From NCBI RefSeq assembly GCF_008014675.1, contig NZ_VOXD01000036.1, forward strand, positions 1 to 61,071: a DNA stretch of 61,071 nucleotides, read 5' to 3'. Shown one piece after another: positions 43,715 through 50,995 of the stretch; positions within the stretch are counted from its first letter, which is position 1; each line of letters begins with the position of its first letter. A model generated the notes under the pieces. That model had not been told where the DNA came from. It was given only the letters and a program-made list of their open reading frames with translations, and ran no database searches. This stretch comes from Neolewinella aurantiaca. GTDB lineage: Bacteria > Bacteroidota > Bacteroidia > Chitinophagales > Saprospiraceae. Both the position numbers and the translations under genes were made by a program.

Positions 43715-46700
43715 TTGAAACTCACTAACGATTTTTACACCCAAATTTCTGACTTAGAGACCGATACTTTCTGGGTGCTGGCCACTACGGCCCTCAGGAA
43801 TTCGTCCTACGAGTGGAGCCCGGAAAGCGTTTCGGAAGTCCTAGGAGCCGCTGGTTATCTACGCAGAACCGGCGAGCCGTTCAGCAAGGCTTTTGTACAA
43901 GCGACTTCAGAGTCGCTTCAGAAAAAAAAGTGGGCCATTGGTTTTGATTACGGTACGAATTTCTTGGTATCGGAACTGGTCATTCGTAGCGTTCGGCAAT
44001 ACTTATTGGCTCATTTCAATGAAGAAGCGGACCATCTTGCGGCTACGTTACTAAAGCAATATGGCCGCCGGGGGAAATTGTATTATAACTACAGCAAACC
44101 CGACCAGACGGACAAGTACCTACTAAAAAGCTTTGCCGGTAAAACGGATGTAGTGGGTAAAATACTCAACGAAATTTACCCAGCCTATGAAGAACAAGAA
44201 TGGGGCGGCGTCGAACTGGAATGTGATGTATGTGGAGATGAGGTAGAAGCGGCTTCGCTTTTCCTTCCGCCCTACCCTCCGGGCTTTCTAGCTGCCATCC
44301 CCAAAAAGATACGGTTCGGGATTGCCCACGTTTTTGCCCAGCAGCCGCAAATTTTTCTGAGCCAGGCGCATTCTGAACTTTGGGGATTAGTCGAACAGCA
44401 GACGGCAAAACATCCCCAGCTAGTAGTGCGGGCGGCTATGAATTTTCTGCCCAACCTGCCACCAGGAGCCGGGGCCGATCTTTGGGAGCGTTTCCCCGAC
44501 TTGGCCATTGTGGCGGGCTGGGCCGCCGGGCGGGATAGCCCAGCCAACGACCAGGCTTTTTTTGATCCCTGCCCTGCCCGTCCTAACCTCGCCTGGCACC
44601 TGCGCGCCGTCGCCCGCATGAACGCAAATCAGGTTGCCCCTGAAACCTTACGCCCCGCTTTCTCCCGGCTGAAATACCTCCAGAATAGCACCCTGGCGGC
44701 ACAGCTTCAGGCCGGACAGAAGCCCGACGGAAGGTTTTATGCCTTCCGAGACCTTGGACTCTATGCTCTGGCGATCAACTTTCTCACCCTTATCTGGATC
44801 GGAGAAGACGACAAGCTAAACATTGAGAGCTCTGTTCACATAGGTATCGGCAGGCTGAACGCCTCACCAACGAGTTGGCTTTACGGGCAGTTGGCCAGCG
44901 TAATGGCCCGCATAACTTCTTTCAAAGAAGATGCCGAGCGTTGGCAAAAAATAGCACTGGATAGCGCCCAGGTAAACGGCCATCGTTATTTCGACAACCT
45001 GATGGAACCACCCGCCGAATGGGAAACCTTTCTGAACTCTTTAGAAGTAGGGGGCGCGGCCGCAGGTGCAAAGAAGGTTGAACAAGCAGTGGAAGGAGAC
45101 AAGCGGATCATCTACGTCTACGATGCCGGGCGGGAGACATTACTCGTGCGCGAACAAAAGATGGGCAAAAAAGGCTGGTCCGCTGGCCGGAAGATCGAGT
45201 GGTCGAAATTTGCCGATCAGGTAACAGCTCTGCAAGACAAAGCAGTTGTGCCAGCCCTGCGTACGTACCGGAATGCCCCCGTGATCGACAGCCCCTACAT
45301 GTACTGGGACAACGAGGCCTATAAAGCAGACGTCCCGCACGCTCTCTACCTCTTGGCGGGCCACCCCCATGTATTTGAAGACGATCGTAAGCGGGTGCCA
45401 TTGACCGTTGAAACCGCTGAGCCGCAGCTGTTGGTAGACCACGATGAAGACGGCAACCTCACCGTCCGGATGGAGCCACCCGCCCTGAAGGAAGGTTACA
45501 CCGTCCGCCGGGCCGGGCCGGGCAAACTGGTAGTTTACCAAGTTTCCGAAAGCCTGATGGAGATCACCAAGCACATTCCCGAAACGGGCATGACCCTGCC
45601 CGCCGCCGCCGCCGGTCGATTCGAGCGGGTACTGCCGCGCCTGCGCAAAACCCTCGACGTACAGAGCAGTACCGACTGGATGAACCAGGACCTGCCGGAA
45701 GTCATGGGCCTACCACTACCTTGCTTCCATCTCGTTCCGCTGGGCGATAGCGAGCACCGGCTGGAAATTTTCATCAAGCCGATCCCCGAAGGAAACTTCT
45801 ACTTCCGCCCCAACGAGGGGCTTTCCCGCAGCCTCATCGCTACCGAAGCCGCCGGCCGCTCCGTCCTCGTGCGCACCCTCGAAGCAGAGAACGCCGCAGT
45901 AAAAGCATGCCTTAAAGACTGCCCCACCCTTAGCGCCTGTGAGTTTGAAGGCAACGACGCTCTGCTGGGAACCGACCGCCAAACACTGGAGGTATTGCAC
46001 GAACTCCAGGCCCTCACCCAAACGGACCGCGCCCTGCTGGAATACCCCAAAGGGCAGCGCCTCCGCCTGGGGCAGACCGTTGATGAAGACCAACTTCAGG
46101 TGCAGGTAGCCAGCGGCCGGGACTGGTTCCGCGTGGAAGCAGGCCTCCAGCTCGATGAAGAGCGGGTGATCGACTTTGAACTCATCCTCGAAGGCCTGCG
46201 CAATAAGGATAAGTACGTCAAGATCGGAGAAGACGAATACCTCACCCTCACCGAAAGCCTGAAGCAACGCCTGCATAAAATGGACGGTCTGCTGCACCAT
46301 AGCCGGGGCAGTATGGAGCTGGCGCCTCTGGCCGGTACGGCTTTCGCCGAAGCCCTCGAAGGCCTCGAACAAGTACAGACCGATGCCGACTGGCAGGACA
46401 ACCTGGAGCGGATGGCGCAGGCTGATAAATTCGTCCCACCACCACCGCCCGCTGCGTTCAAAGCCGAACTGCGCGATTACCAGCTAACTGGCTACGAATG
46501 GCTGTTGCGCCTGGCCGAATGGGGCGTAGGGGCTTGCCTGGCCGACGATATGGGGCTGGGTAAAACCATCCAGGCGCTAGCCGTGCTCACCGAACGGGCC
46601 GCTGGCGGGCCAGCCCTGGTGATTGCCCCCGCCTCCGTGATCCGCAACTGGCGAACGGAAACCGAGCGCTTTGCCCCAACCCTGACGCCGAAACTGATTG

Positions 46701-47836
46701 CTTCCGCAGCAGAAGCAAAAGAGGTGATTGCAGGGCTGATGCCGGGAGATATCGCACTGCTTAGTTTCGGCCTGCTCACCTACATCAGTGAGTCGCTGCT
46801 GGAAGCTAATTTTCATACCCTCGTCGTTGACGAAGCTCAGGCGATCAAGAACCCAACGACCCAACGGGCGCGGGTCGTCCGAGACCTGCCAGCCGACTGG
46901 AAGGTAGCCACGACCGGCACCCCGATTGAGAACAACCTGGCTGAGTTGTGGAGCCTGTTTCGCTTCCTCAACCCTGGCCTTTTCGGCAGTTATGCCCGCT
47001 TCCGGCAGCAATACGAAACGCCCATCGTCAAGCATCAGGACGAAGCTCGTGCGGAGCAGCTCCGGCGGATTGCCCGTCCGTTCATCCTCCGCCGCAGGAA
47101 AGACGATGTACTAAAAGAATTGCCTCCGAAGACGGAGATCGTCCGGACCGTCGAGCCTGGTCCAGAGGAAAAAAGCCTGTACGAAGCCTTACGCCGTAAG
47201 GCCCTGAGGGATATTGACGATGCGGACCAGATGAAGCGGCGCTTTGTCGTTTTGCAGCAGCTTACCCAGCTCCGGCAGGCGGCATGCCACCCGAAACTGC
47301 TCAATAAAAAAAGTAAAGTCCCCTCTGCTAAACTGGTGGCAGTAGGCGAAACTATTCAAGAAATTCTCGCTGGTGGCCATAAGGCTTTGGTCTTTAGTCA
47401 GTTCGTCGGTCACCTCAAGTTGGTGGAAAAATGGGTGAAAAGCGAAAAAATTTCTTACCAGTACCTTGATGGCTCCACCCCCGGCAAAACCCGACAAAAA
47501 CGAGTAGAAGCGTTTCAGGATGGAGAAGGTGAACTTTTTCTGATCAGCCTCAAGGCGGGCGGTACGGGCCTAAACCTTACTGCAGCGGACTATGTCCTCC
47601 ACCTTGACCCTTGGTGGAACCCCGCGGTAGAGGACCAGGCCAGCGACCGCGCTCACAGAATGGGGCAGCAAAATCCCGTCACCGTTTACCGGTTTGTCTC
47701 CGAAGGAACCATCGAAGAGCAGATTCTCGAACTGCACGCCGCCAAACGAGACCTGGCTGATCGGCTGCTGGCCGGAACGGATGGAGCCGGGAAGCTCAGT
47801 GTTGACGATGTGGTGAAATTGTTACGGGAGGGGTGA
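43715..47836 (+). CDS. SNF2-family DEAD/DEAH-box helicase, very large
   Basis: This 1373-residue protein probably starts at TTG 43715 (MKLTNDFYTQISDLETDTFW), 21 bases after TACTTTG. Residues 1-900 are a family-specific N-terminal region without a domain I can name; ECDVCGDEV near 170 is a possible half zinc site. The SNF2 motor follows: Walker A DDMGLGKTIQ (about 945), DEAQ (about 1037), TTGTPIENNLAELWSLFRFL, and the helicase C part with VFSQFVGHL, GGTGLNLTAADYVLHLDPWW and QASDRAHRMGQ. It likely remodels DNA-protein complexes. Residues about 447-456 (GAAAGAKKVE) come from a dispersed-repeat copy. Monocistronic. Confidence 0.88.
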   Translation: MKLTNDFYTQISDLETDTFWVLATTALRNSSYEWSPESVSEVLGAAGYLRRTGEPFSKAFVQATSESLQKKKWAIGFDYGTNFLVSELVIRSVRQYLLAHFNEEADHLAATLLKQYGRRGKLYYNYSKPDQTDKYLLKSFAGKTDVVGKILNEIYPAYEEQEWGGVELECDVCGDEVEAASLFLPPYPPGFLAAIPKKIRFGIAHVFAQQPQIFLSQAHSELWGLVEQQTAKHPQLVVRAAMNFLPNLPPGAGADLWERFPDLAIVAGWAAGRDSPANDQAFFDPCPARPNLAWHLRAVARMNANQVAPETLRPAFSRLKYLQNSTLAAQLQAGQKPDGRFYAFRDLGLYALAINFLTLIWIGEDDKLNIESSVHIGIGRLNASPTSWLYGQLASVMARITSFKEDAERWQKIALDSAQVNGHRYFDNLMEPPAEWETFLNSLEVGGAAAGAKKVEQAVEGDKRIIYVYDAGRETLLVREQKMGKKGWSAGRKIEWSKFADQVTALQDKAVVPALRTYRNAPVIDSPYMYWDNEAYKADVPHALYLLAGHPHVFEDDRKRVPLTVETAEPQLLVDHDEDGNLTVRMEPPALKEGYTVRRAGPGKLVVYQVSESLMEITKHIPETGMTLPAAAAGRFERVLPRLRKTLDVQSSTDWMNQDLPEVMGLPLPCFHLVPLGDSEHRLEIFIKPIPEGNFYFRPNEGLSRSLIATEAAGRSVLVRTLEAENAAVKACLKDCPTLSACEFEGNDALLGTDRQTLEVLHELQALTQTDRALLEYPKGQRLRLGQTVDEDQLQVQVASGRDWFRVEAGLQLDEERVIDFELILEGLRNKDKYVKIGEDEYLTLTESLKQRLHKMDGLLHHSRGSMELAPLAGTAFAEALEGLEQVQTDADWQDNLERMAQADKFVPPPPPAAFKAELRDYQLTGYEWLLRLAEWGVGACLADDMGLGKTIQALAVLTERAAGGPALVIAPASVIRNWRTETERFAPTLTPKLIASAAEAKEVIAGLMPGDIALLSFGLLTYISESLLEANFHTLVVDEAQAIKNPTTQRARVVRDLPADWKVATTGTPIENNLAELWSLFRFLNPGLFGSYARFRQQYETPIVKHQDEARAEQLRRIARPFILRRRKDDVLKELPPKTEIVRTVEPGPEEKSLYEALRRKALRDIDDADQMKRRFVVLQQLTQLRQAACHPKLLNKKSKVPSAKLVAVGETIQEILAGGHKALVFSQFVGHLKLVEKWVKSEKISYQYLDGSTPGKTRQKRVEAFQDGEGELFLISLKAGGTGLNLTAADYVLHLDPWWNPAVEDQASDRAHRMGQQNPVTVYRFVSEGTIEEQILELHAAKRDLADRLLAGTDGAGKLSVDDVVKLLREG
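45052..45070 (+). repeat. Dispersed repeat copy inside the SNF2 helicase gene
   Basis: The head GGGCGCGGCCGCAGGTGCA is identical to the copy at 7824. The tail AAGAAGGTTGAACAAGCAG is read in the same frame (GAAAGAKKVEQA). Confidence 0.85.
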
Positions 47837-47936
47837 ATCAGGACATAGGCCGCTCGCCGTAACCATTCGTTCACCCATTACGAGCCCGTTATTGAAATCA
47901 TTTTACAGAGTATGGCGCTCTTTTTACTCTCCTGAG

Positions 47937-47944
47937 TACCTTTG
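47937..47944 (+). promoter_or_regulatory. -7 box of the glycosyltransferase gene, nearly leaderless
   Basis: TACCTTTG lies six bases before the ATG at 47951, as at holA. The TTG within it could be mistaken for a start codon. Confidence 0.5.
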
Positions 47945-47950
47945 CCCCCG

Positions 47951-48691
47951 ATGTATAAAGATAAAAAAGTGGTCGTCGTGATGCCGGCCTACAATGCAGC
48001 GCTGACCCTCGAGAAAACGTACGCCGAAGTTCCCCGTGACCTCGTCGATGAAGTCATCCTCTGCGATGATGCCAGCAAAGACGAAACCTCCGCCCTGGCC
48101 AAACAACTGGGCGTAGACCACGTGATTACCCACCCGCGCAACCGCGGCTACGGTGGTAACCAGAAGTCGCTCTACAATAAAGCTCTCGAAATAGGGGCCG
48201 ACATTGTGATCATGGTTCACCCGGACTACCAATACACGCCGTTGCTGATCCCCACCATGTGCAACATCATCGGCGAAGGACTTTATCCCGTTGTGCTCGC
48301 CAGTCGGATTCTCGGCAAGGGCGCACTCAAGGGCGGCATGCCACTCTACAAATATGTCGCCAACCGCTTCCTTACGGCTACCCAAAACTTCCTGGTCAGC
48401 TATAAACTCAGCGAGTATCACACCGGTTACCGTGCCTTCAGCCGTGAAGTGCTCGAAAAGATCGACTTCAACGCCAACGACGACGACTTCGTCTTCGACA
48501 ACGAGATGCTCTCCCAGATCATTTATCATGGTTTCGACATCGCCGAGGTAACCTGCCCGACGAAGTATTTCGATGAGGCCAGCTCCATCAACTTCGTGCG
48601 CAGCTCGAAGTACGGGCTCGGCGTGCTTCGCGTAAGCATGATGCACCGGCTGAATAAGTGGGGCCTGGCGAAGTCGAAGATTTACCGGTAG
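47951..48691 (+). CDS. Family 2 glycosyltransferase (dolichyl-phosphate-mannose synthase-like)
   Basis: This 246-residue GT-A fold enzyme starts MYKDKKVVVVMPAYNAALTL. It has the donor-binding DDASKDET, a VHPDYQYTP block in place of a strict DxD, and the acceptor-side YHTGYRAFSREVLEKI and FVFDNEMLSQI. No C-terminal membrane helices are present, so it is a soluble or peripheral enzyme that likely transfers a sugar to a lipid carrier. The start choice is set by the TACCTTTG box. Confidence 0.88.
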   Translation: MYKDKKVVVVMPAYNAALTLEKTYAEVPRDLVDEVILCDDASKDETSALAKQLGVDHVITHPRNRGYGGNQKSLYNKALEIGADIVIMVHPDYQYTPLLIPTMCNIIGEGLYPVVLASRILGKGALKGGMPLYKYVANRFLTATQNFLVSYKLSEYHTGYRAFSREVLEKIDFNANDDDFVFDNEMLSQIIYHGFDIAEVTCPTKYFDEASSINFVRSSKYGLGVLRVSMMHRLNKWGLAKSKIYR

Positions 48692-48692
48692 A

Positions 48693-48738
48693 GGAGTTGC
48701 ACTCCGATTACATTGATTGAAGGCAGGAGTGCAACTCC
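48693..48738. terminator. Inverted repeat shared by convergent genes
   Basis: GGAGTTGCACTCC and GGAGTGCAACTCC form a perfect 13-bp stem around 20 bases, between the glycosyltransferase and hisS genes. It has no strong T run, so termination strength is uncertain. Confidence 0.55.
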
Positions 48739-48748
48739 CCGACCGGGA

Positions 48749-50128
48749 TTATAGCTTCTCTTCCCGTAGAGTTTCCTGCTCCCCCGTCCCCATCGTCTTA
48801 ACCGAATACTCCCCACTCTCCGCTTCGCGGCTGCCAATGATCACCACCTTAGGCGCATTCCGTTGGTCGGCGTACTTGAGCATTTTTTGAAGTTTTCCGG
48901 CTTTGGGGTAGAGGTCCGCGTGCACACCCCGCGCCCGGAGGCGTGAGACGAGGCCAAAGCCGTGGTTAAGCGTCTCTTTGTCGAGGCAAACTATGAGATA
49001 CTGCAGGTCTTCGGAAGCGTCAGCCGGGAAGGCATCGAGTTCTTCCAGAACATCGTAGATGCGCTCGGCACCGAAGCTGACGCCGACGCCGGGCATGTCT
49101 TTCATCCCGAAGATGGAGGTAAGGTCGGCGTAGCGGCCACCGCCGGCGATGGAGCCCATTTTGATGTTTTCCTGGCCGGGCGCGTCGGTGTCGACGGCGA
49201 CTTCCCAGATGGCGCCGGTGTAGTAGTTGAGGCCACGGGCGAGGGTGACGTCGAATTCTAGGCGGTTATAAACCCCCTCCCCGAACCCCTCCCCACGGGG
49301 GAGGGGAGAACTTTGTTTGATCAGGTCAAAGACCTCCTGTAACTCTGCGATACCCTCTTTACCGATCTCGCTGTCGGCCAGCAGGGGAGCGACGGAATCC
49401 AATGATTTCGCGTCGAGGAATTGCTTGATAACCTGCAATGCACCCGCGTTCGCGCCCCGGCTGGTCAGGTCTTCGGCCACCTTGTCCCAGCCGATCTTGT
49501 CGAGCTTATCGATGGCGATGGTCATGTCCATCATGTTGTCGGCCATGCCGGCGATCTCGGCCAGCCCCGCCAGGATTTTCCGGTTGTTGAGGCGGATGAC
49601 GGCTTTGAGACCCAGTTCGTGGAACACCCCGTCGAGCAGCTGCGTCAGCTCCGCTTCGTAGAATAGGCTGTCGGAGCCGACGACATCGGCGTCGCACTGG
49701 TAAAACTCCTGGTAGCGGCCTTTTTGCGGCCGGTCTGCCCGCCAAACGGGCATGATGGCGTAGCGCTTGAAGGGGAAAGCCAGGTCGTTCTGGTGCATCA
49801 CCACGTAGCGGGCGAAAGGCACGGTCAGGTCGTACCTAAGGCCTCGTTTGCTGATAGAAGCGAGCACTTTGTCGCTGTCTTTTGCTGCCAGGGCATCAGC
49901 GTCTGCTTTGCCCAGGAAATTGCCGTTGTTGAGCACTTTGAACAAAAGCTTGTCGCCTTCTTCGCCGTACTTGCCGGTCAGGGTCGCTAAATTTTCCATC
50001 ACGGGCGTCTCGATCGGCTGATAGCCAAAGCGACGGAAATGCTTCTTGATAACACTAAATATGTAGTCGCGGCGGCGTACTTCGGAGGGGAGGAAATCTC
50101 TTGTTCCTTTGGGGATAGACGGCTTCAT
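48749..50128 (-). CDS. hisS: Histidine--tRNA ligase
   Basis: This 459-residue class II synthetase has IPKGTRDFLP, YQPIETPVMEN, motif 2 MPVWRADRPQKGRYQEFYQCDAD, the histidine loops LARGLNYYTG and GSIAGGGRYADL, motif 3 GVGVSFGAERI and an anticodon-binding C-terminus. Two repeat-derived segments interrupt it. GANAGA (about 224-229) comes from the dispersed repeat. SSPLPRGEGFGEG (about 273-285), just before the histidine-binding strand, comes from a GC-rich palindrome. Both keep the frame open, and the essential motifs are intact. Confidence 0.93.
   Translation of the reverse strand: MKPSIPKGTRDFLPSEVRRRDYIFSVIKKHFRRFGYQPIETPVMENLATLTGKYGEEGDKLLFKVLNNGNFLGKADADALAAKDSDKVLASISKRGLRYDLTVPFARYVVMHQNDLAFPFKRYAIMPVWRADRPQKGRYQEFYQCDADVVGSDSLFYEAELTQLLDGVFHELGLKAVIRLNNRKILAGLAEIAGMADNMMDMTIAIDKLDKIGWDKVAEDLTSRGANAGALQVIKQFLDAKSLDSVAPLLADSEIGKEGIAELQEVFDLIKQSSPLPRGEGFGEGVYNRLEFDVTLARGLNYYTGAIWEVAVDTDAPGQENIKMGSIAGGGRYADLTSIFGMKDMPGVGVSFGAERIYDVLEELDAFPADASEDLQYLIVCLDKETLNHGFGLVSRLRARGVHADLYPKAGKLQKMLKYADQRNAPKVVIIGSREAESGEYSVKTMGTGEQETLREEKL
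49271..49310. repeat. GC-rich palindromic repeat inserted in hisS
   Basis: CCCCTCCCC (49286-49294) and GGGGAGGGG (49298-49306) form a perfect stem, preceded by CCCCCTCCCCGAA. The same type of sequence lies at 60866-60906. Read in hisS it gives PLPRGEGFGEG, a peptide typical of such repeats. Confidence 0.75.
49439..49457 (-). repeat. Dispersed repeat copy inside hisS
   Basis: The coding strand reads GGGCGCGAACGCGGGTGCA with tail TTGCAGGTTATCAAGCAA, giving RGANAGALQVIKQ. Confidence 0.75.
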
Positions 50129-50139
50129 GGGGCGAAGAT

Positions 50140-50190
50140 AGTGATATGCGATATGCGATTGGTGATATTTGATCTGTGATTTGGTTGCTG
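50140..50190 (-). repeat. Inverted partial copy of the 50.7-51.0 kb repeat unit
   Basis: GATATGCGATATGCGATTGG, read in reverse, gives CCAATCGCATATCGCATATC, the start of the tandem unit found on the far side of the four-helix gene. The gene is thus flanked by inverted repeat DNA. Confidence 0.65.
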
Positions 50191-50321
50191 CGAGAGAAAG
50201 GCTTCAACAAAGAGCTGGTTTTGAATATCTTGGAAAATAAGTTGTTTGTAAATTTAAATAAAATCATTTGTATGTTTTTCGTTTTAAACGCTTATATTCG
50301 GCGGTACATTGACGCAACACC

Positions 50322-50690
50322 ATGACACCTAACGAAAAGTCCGCTCAATTCGAAGACCGGTTAATTGAATTCGCAGTTCGCATCCTGAACGTATCAGAGA
50401 TACTCCCAAACTCCAAGGCTGCTCAGCATTTATGTGGCCAAATTGTGCGCTCCGGCACTGCTCCTGCATTACTTTACGGAGAAGCGAGGGGGGCGGAATC
50501 AACAAGCGATTTTAGACACAAAATCTCTGTTGCGCTAAAGGAGCTTAGGGAAACTTACATCAACCTGCGAATTATCTCCAGTAAAGGTTACATACCTGAA
50601 AACAAACTGAGTAGTATTCTTGACGAGAACAATCAGTTGATAAGTATTCTAGTTGCGACCGTTCGAAAGTTGAAAACAAGCAAAAGATAA
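50322..50690 (+). CDS. S23/IVP-type four-helix-bundle protein
   Basis: This 122-residue helical protein starts MTPNEKSAQFEDRLIEFAVR. The pattern FAVRILNVSEILPNSKAAQHLCGQIVRSGTAPALLYGEA, then DFRHKISVALKELRETYINLRII, is that of proteins first found in 23S rRNA intervening sequences. They are related to the Avd accessory protein of diversity-generating retroelements. No rRNA or reverse transcriptase is present here, so this is a stand-alone copy. It is flanked on both sides by ATCGCATATC-type repeats. Confidence 0.85.
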   Translation: MTPNEKSAQFEDRLIEFAVRILNVSEILPNSKAAQHLCGQIVRSGTAPALLYGEARGAESTSDFRHKISVALKELRETYINLRIISSKGYIPENKLSSILDENNQLISILVATVRKLKTSKR

Positions 50691-50708
50691 AAGGGACTCT
50701 GTTTTCGG

Positions 50709-50995
50709 TCGCCAATCGCATATCGAAGTCACACATCCTCGTGCGACAGCAAAATCGCATATCAGATATCGCCAATCGCATATCGAAGTCACACATCTTT
50801 CACGTGCGGTAGCACAATCGCATATCAGATGTCGCATATCGCCAATCGCATATCGAAGTCGCGTAACTTTCTCGTGCGGCAGCAAAATCGCATATCAGAT
50901 ATCGCATATCGCCAATCGCATATCGAAGTCACACATCTTTCTCGTGCGGTAGCGCAATCGCATATCAGATATCGCATATCGAAGTCACATATCAT
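50709..50995 (+). repeat. Tandem array of 60-70-bp units next to the four-helix gene
   Basis: Units start TCGCCAATCGCATATCGAAG at 50709, 50769, 50839 and 50909 (spacings 60, 70, 70), with a partial unit from about 50970. Within each unit come a CACATC-TTTC part, CTCGTGCGGTAGC and AATCGCATATCAGATATCGC. The units are near-identical with no variable spacer, so it is not a CRISPR array. The last partial unit contains the stop codon of the 50985-52325 gene. Confidence 0.85.

Noticed and set aside
50322..50690. Accessory gene (avd) of a diversity-generating retroelement
   Set aside because: No reverse transcriptase, template repeat or variable repeat is present in the window; the simpler S23-type call is kept.
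50709..50995. Possible CRISPR array
   Set aside because: The whole 60-70-bp unit repeats; there are no unique spacers of constant length between short repeats and no cas genes.
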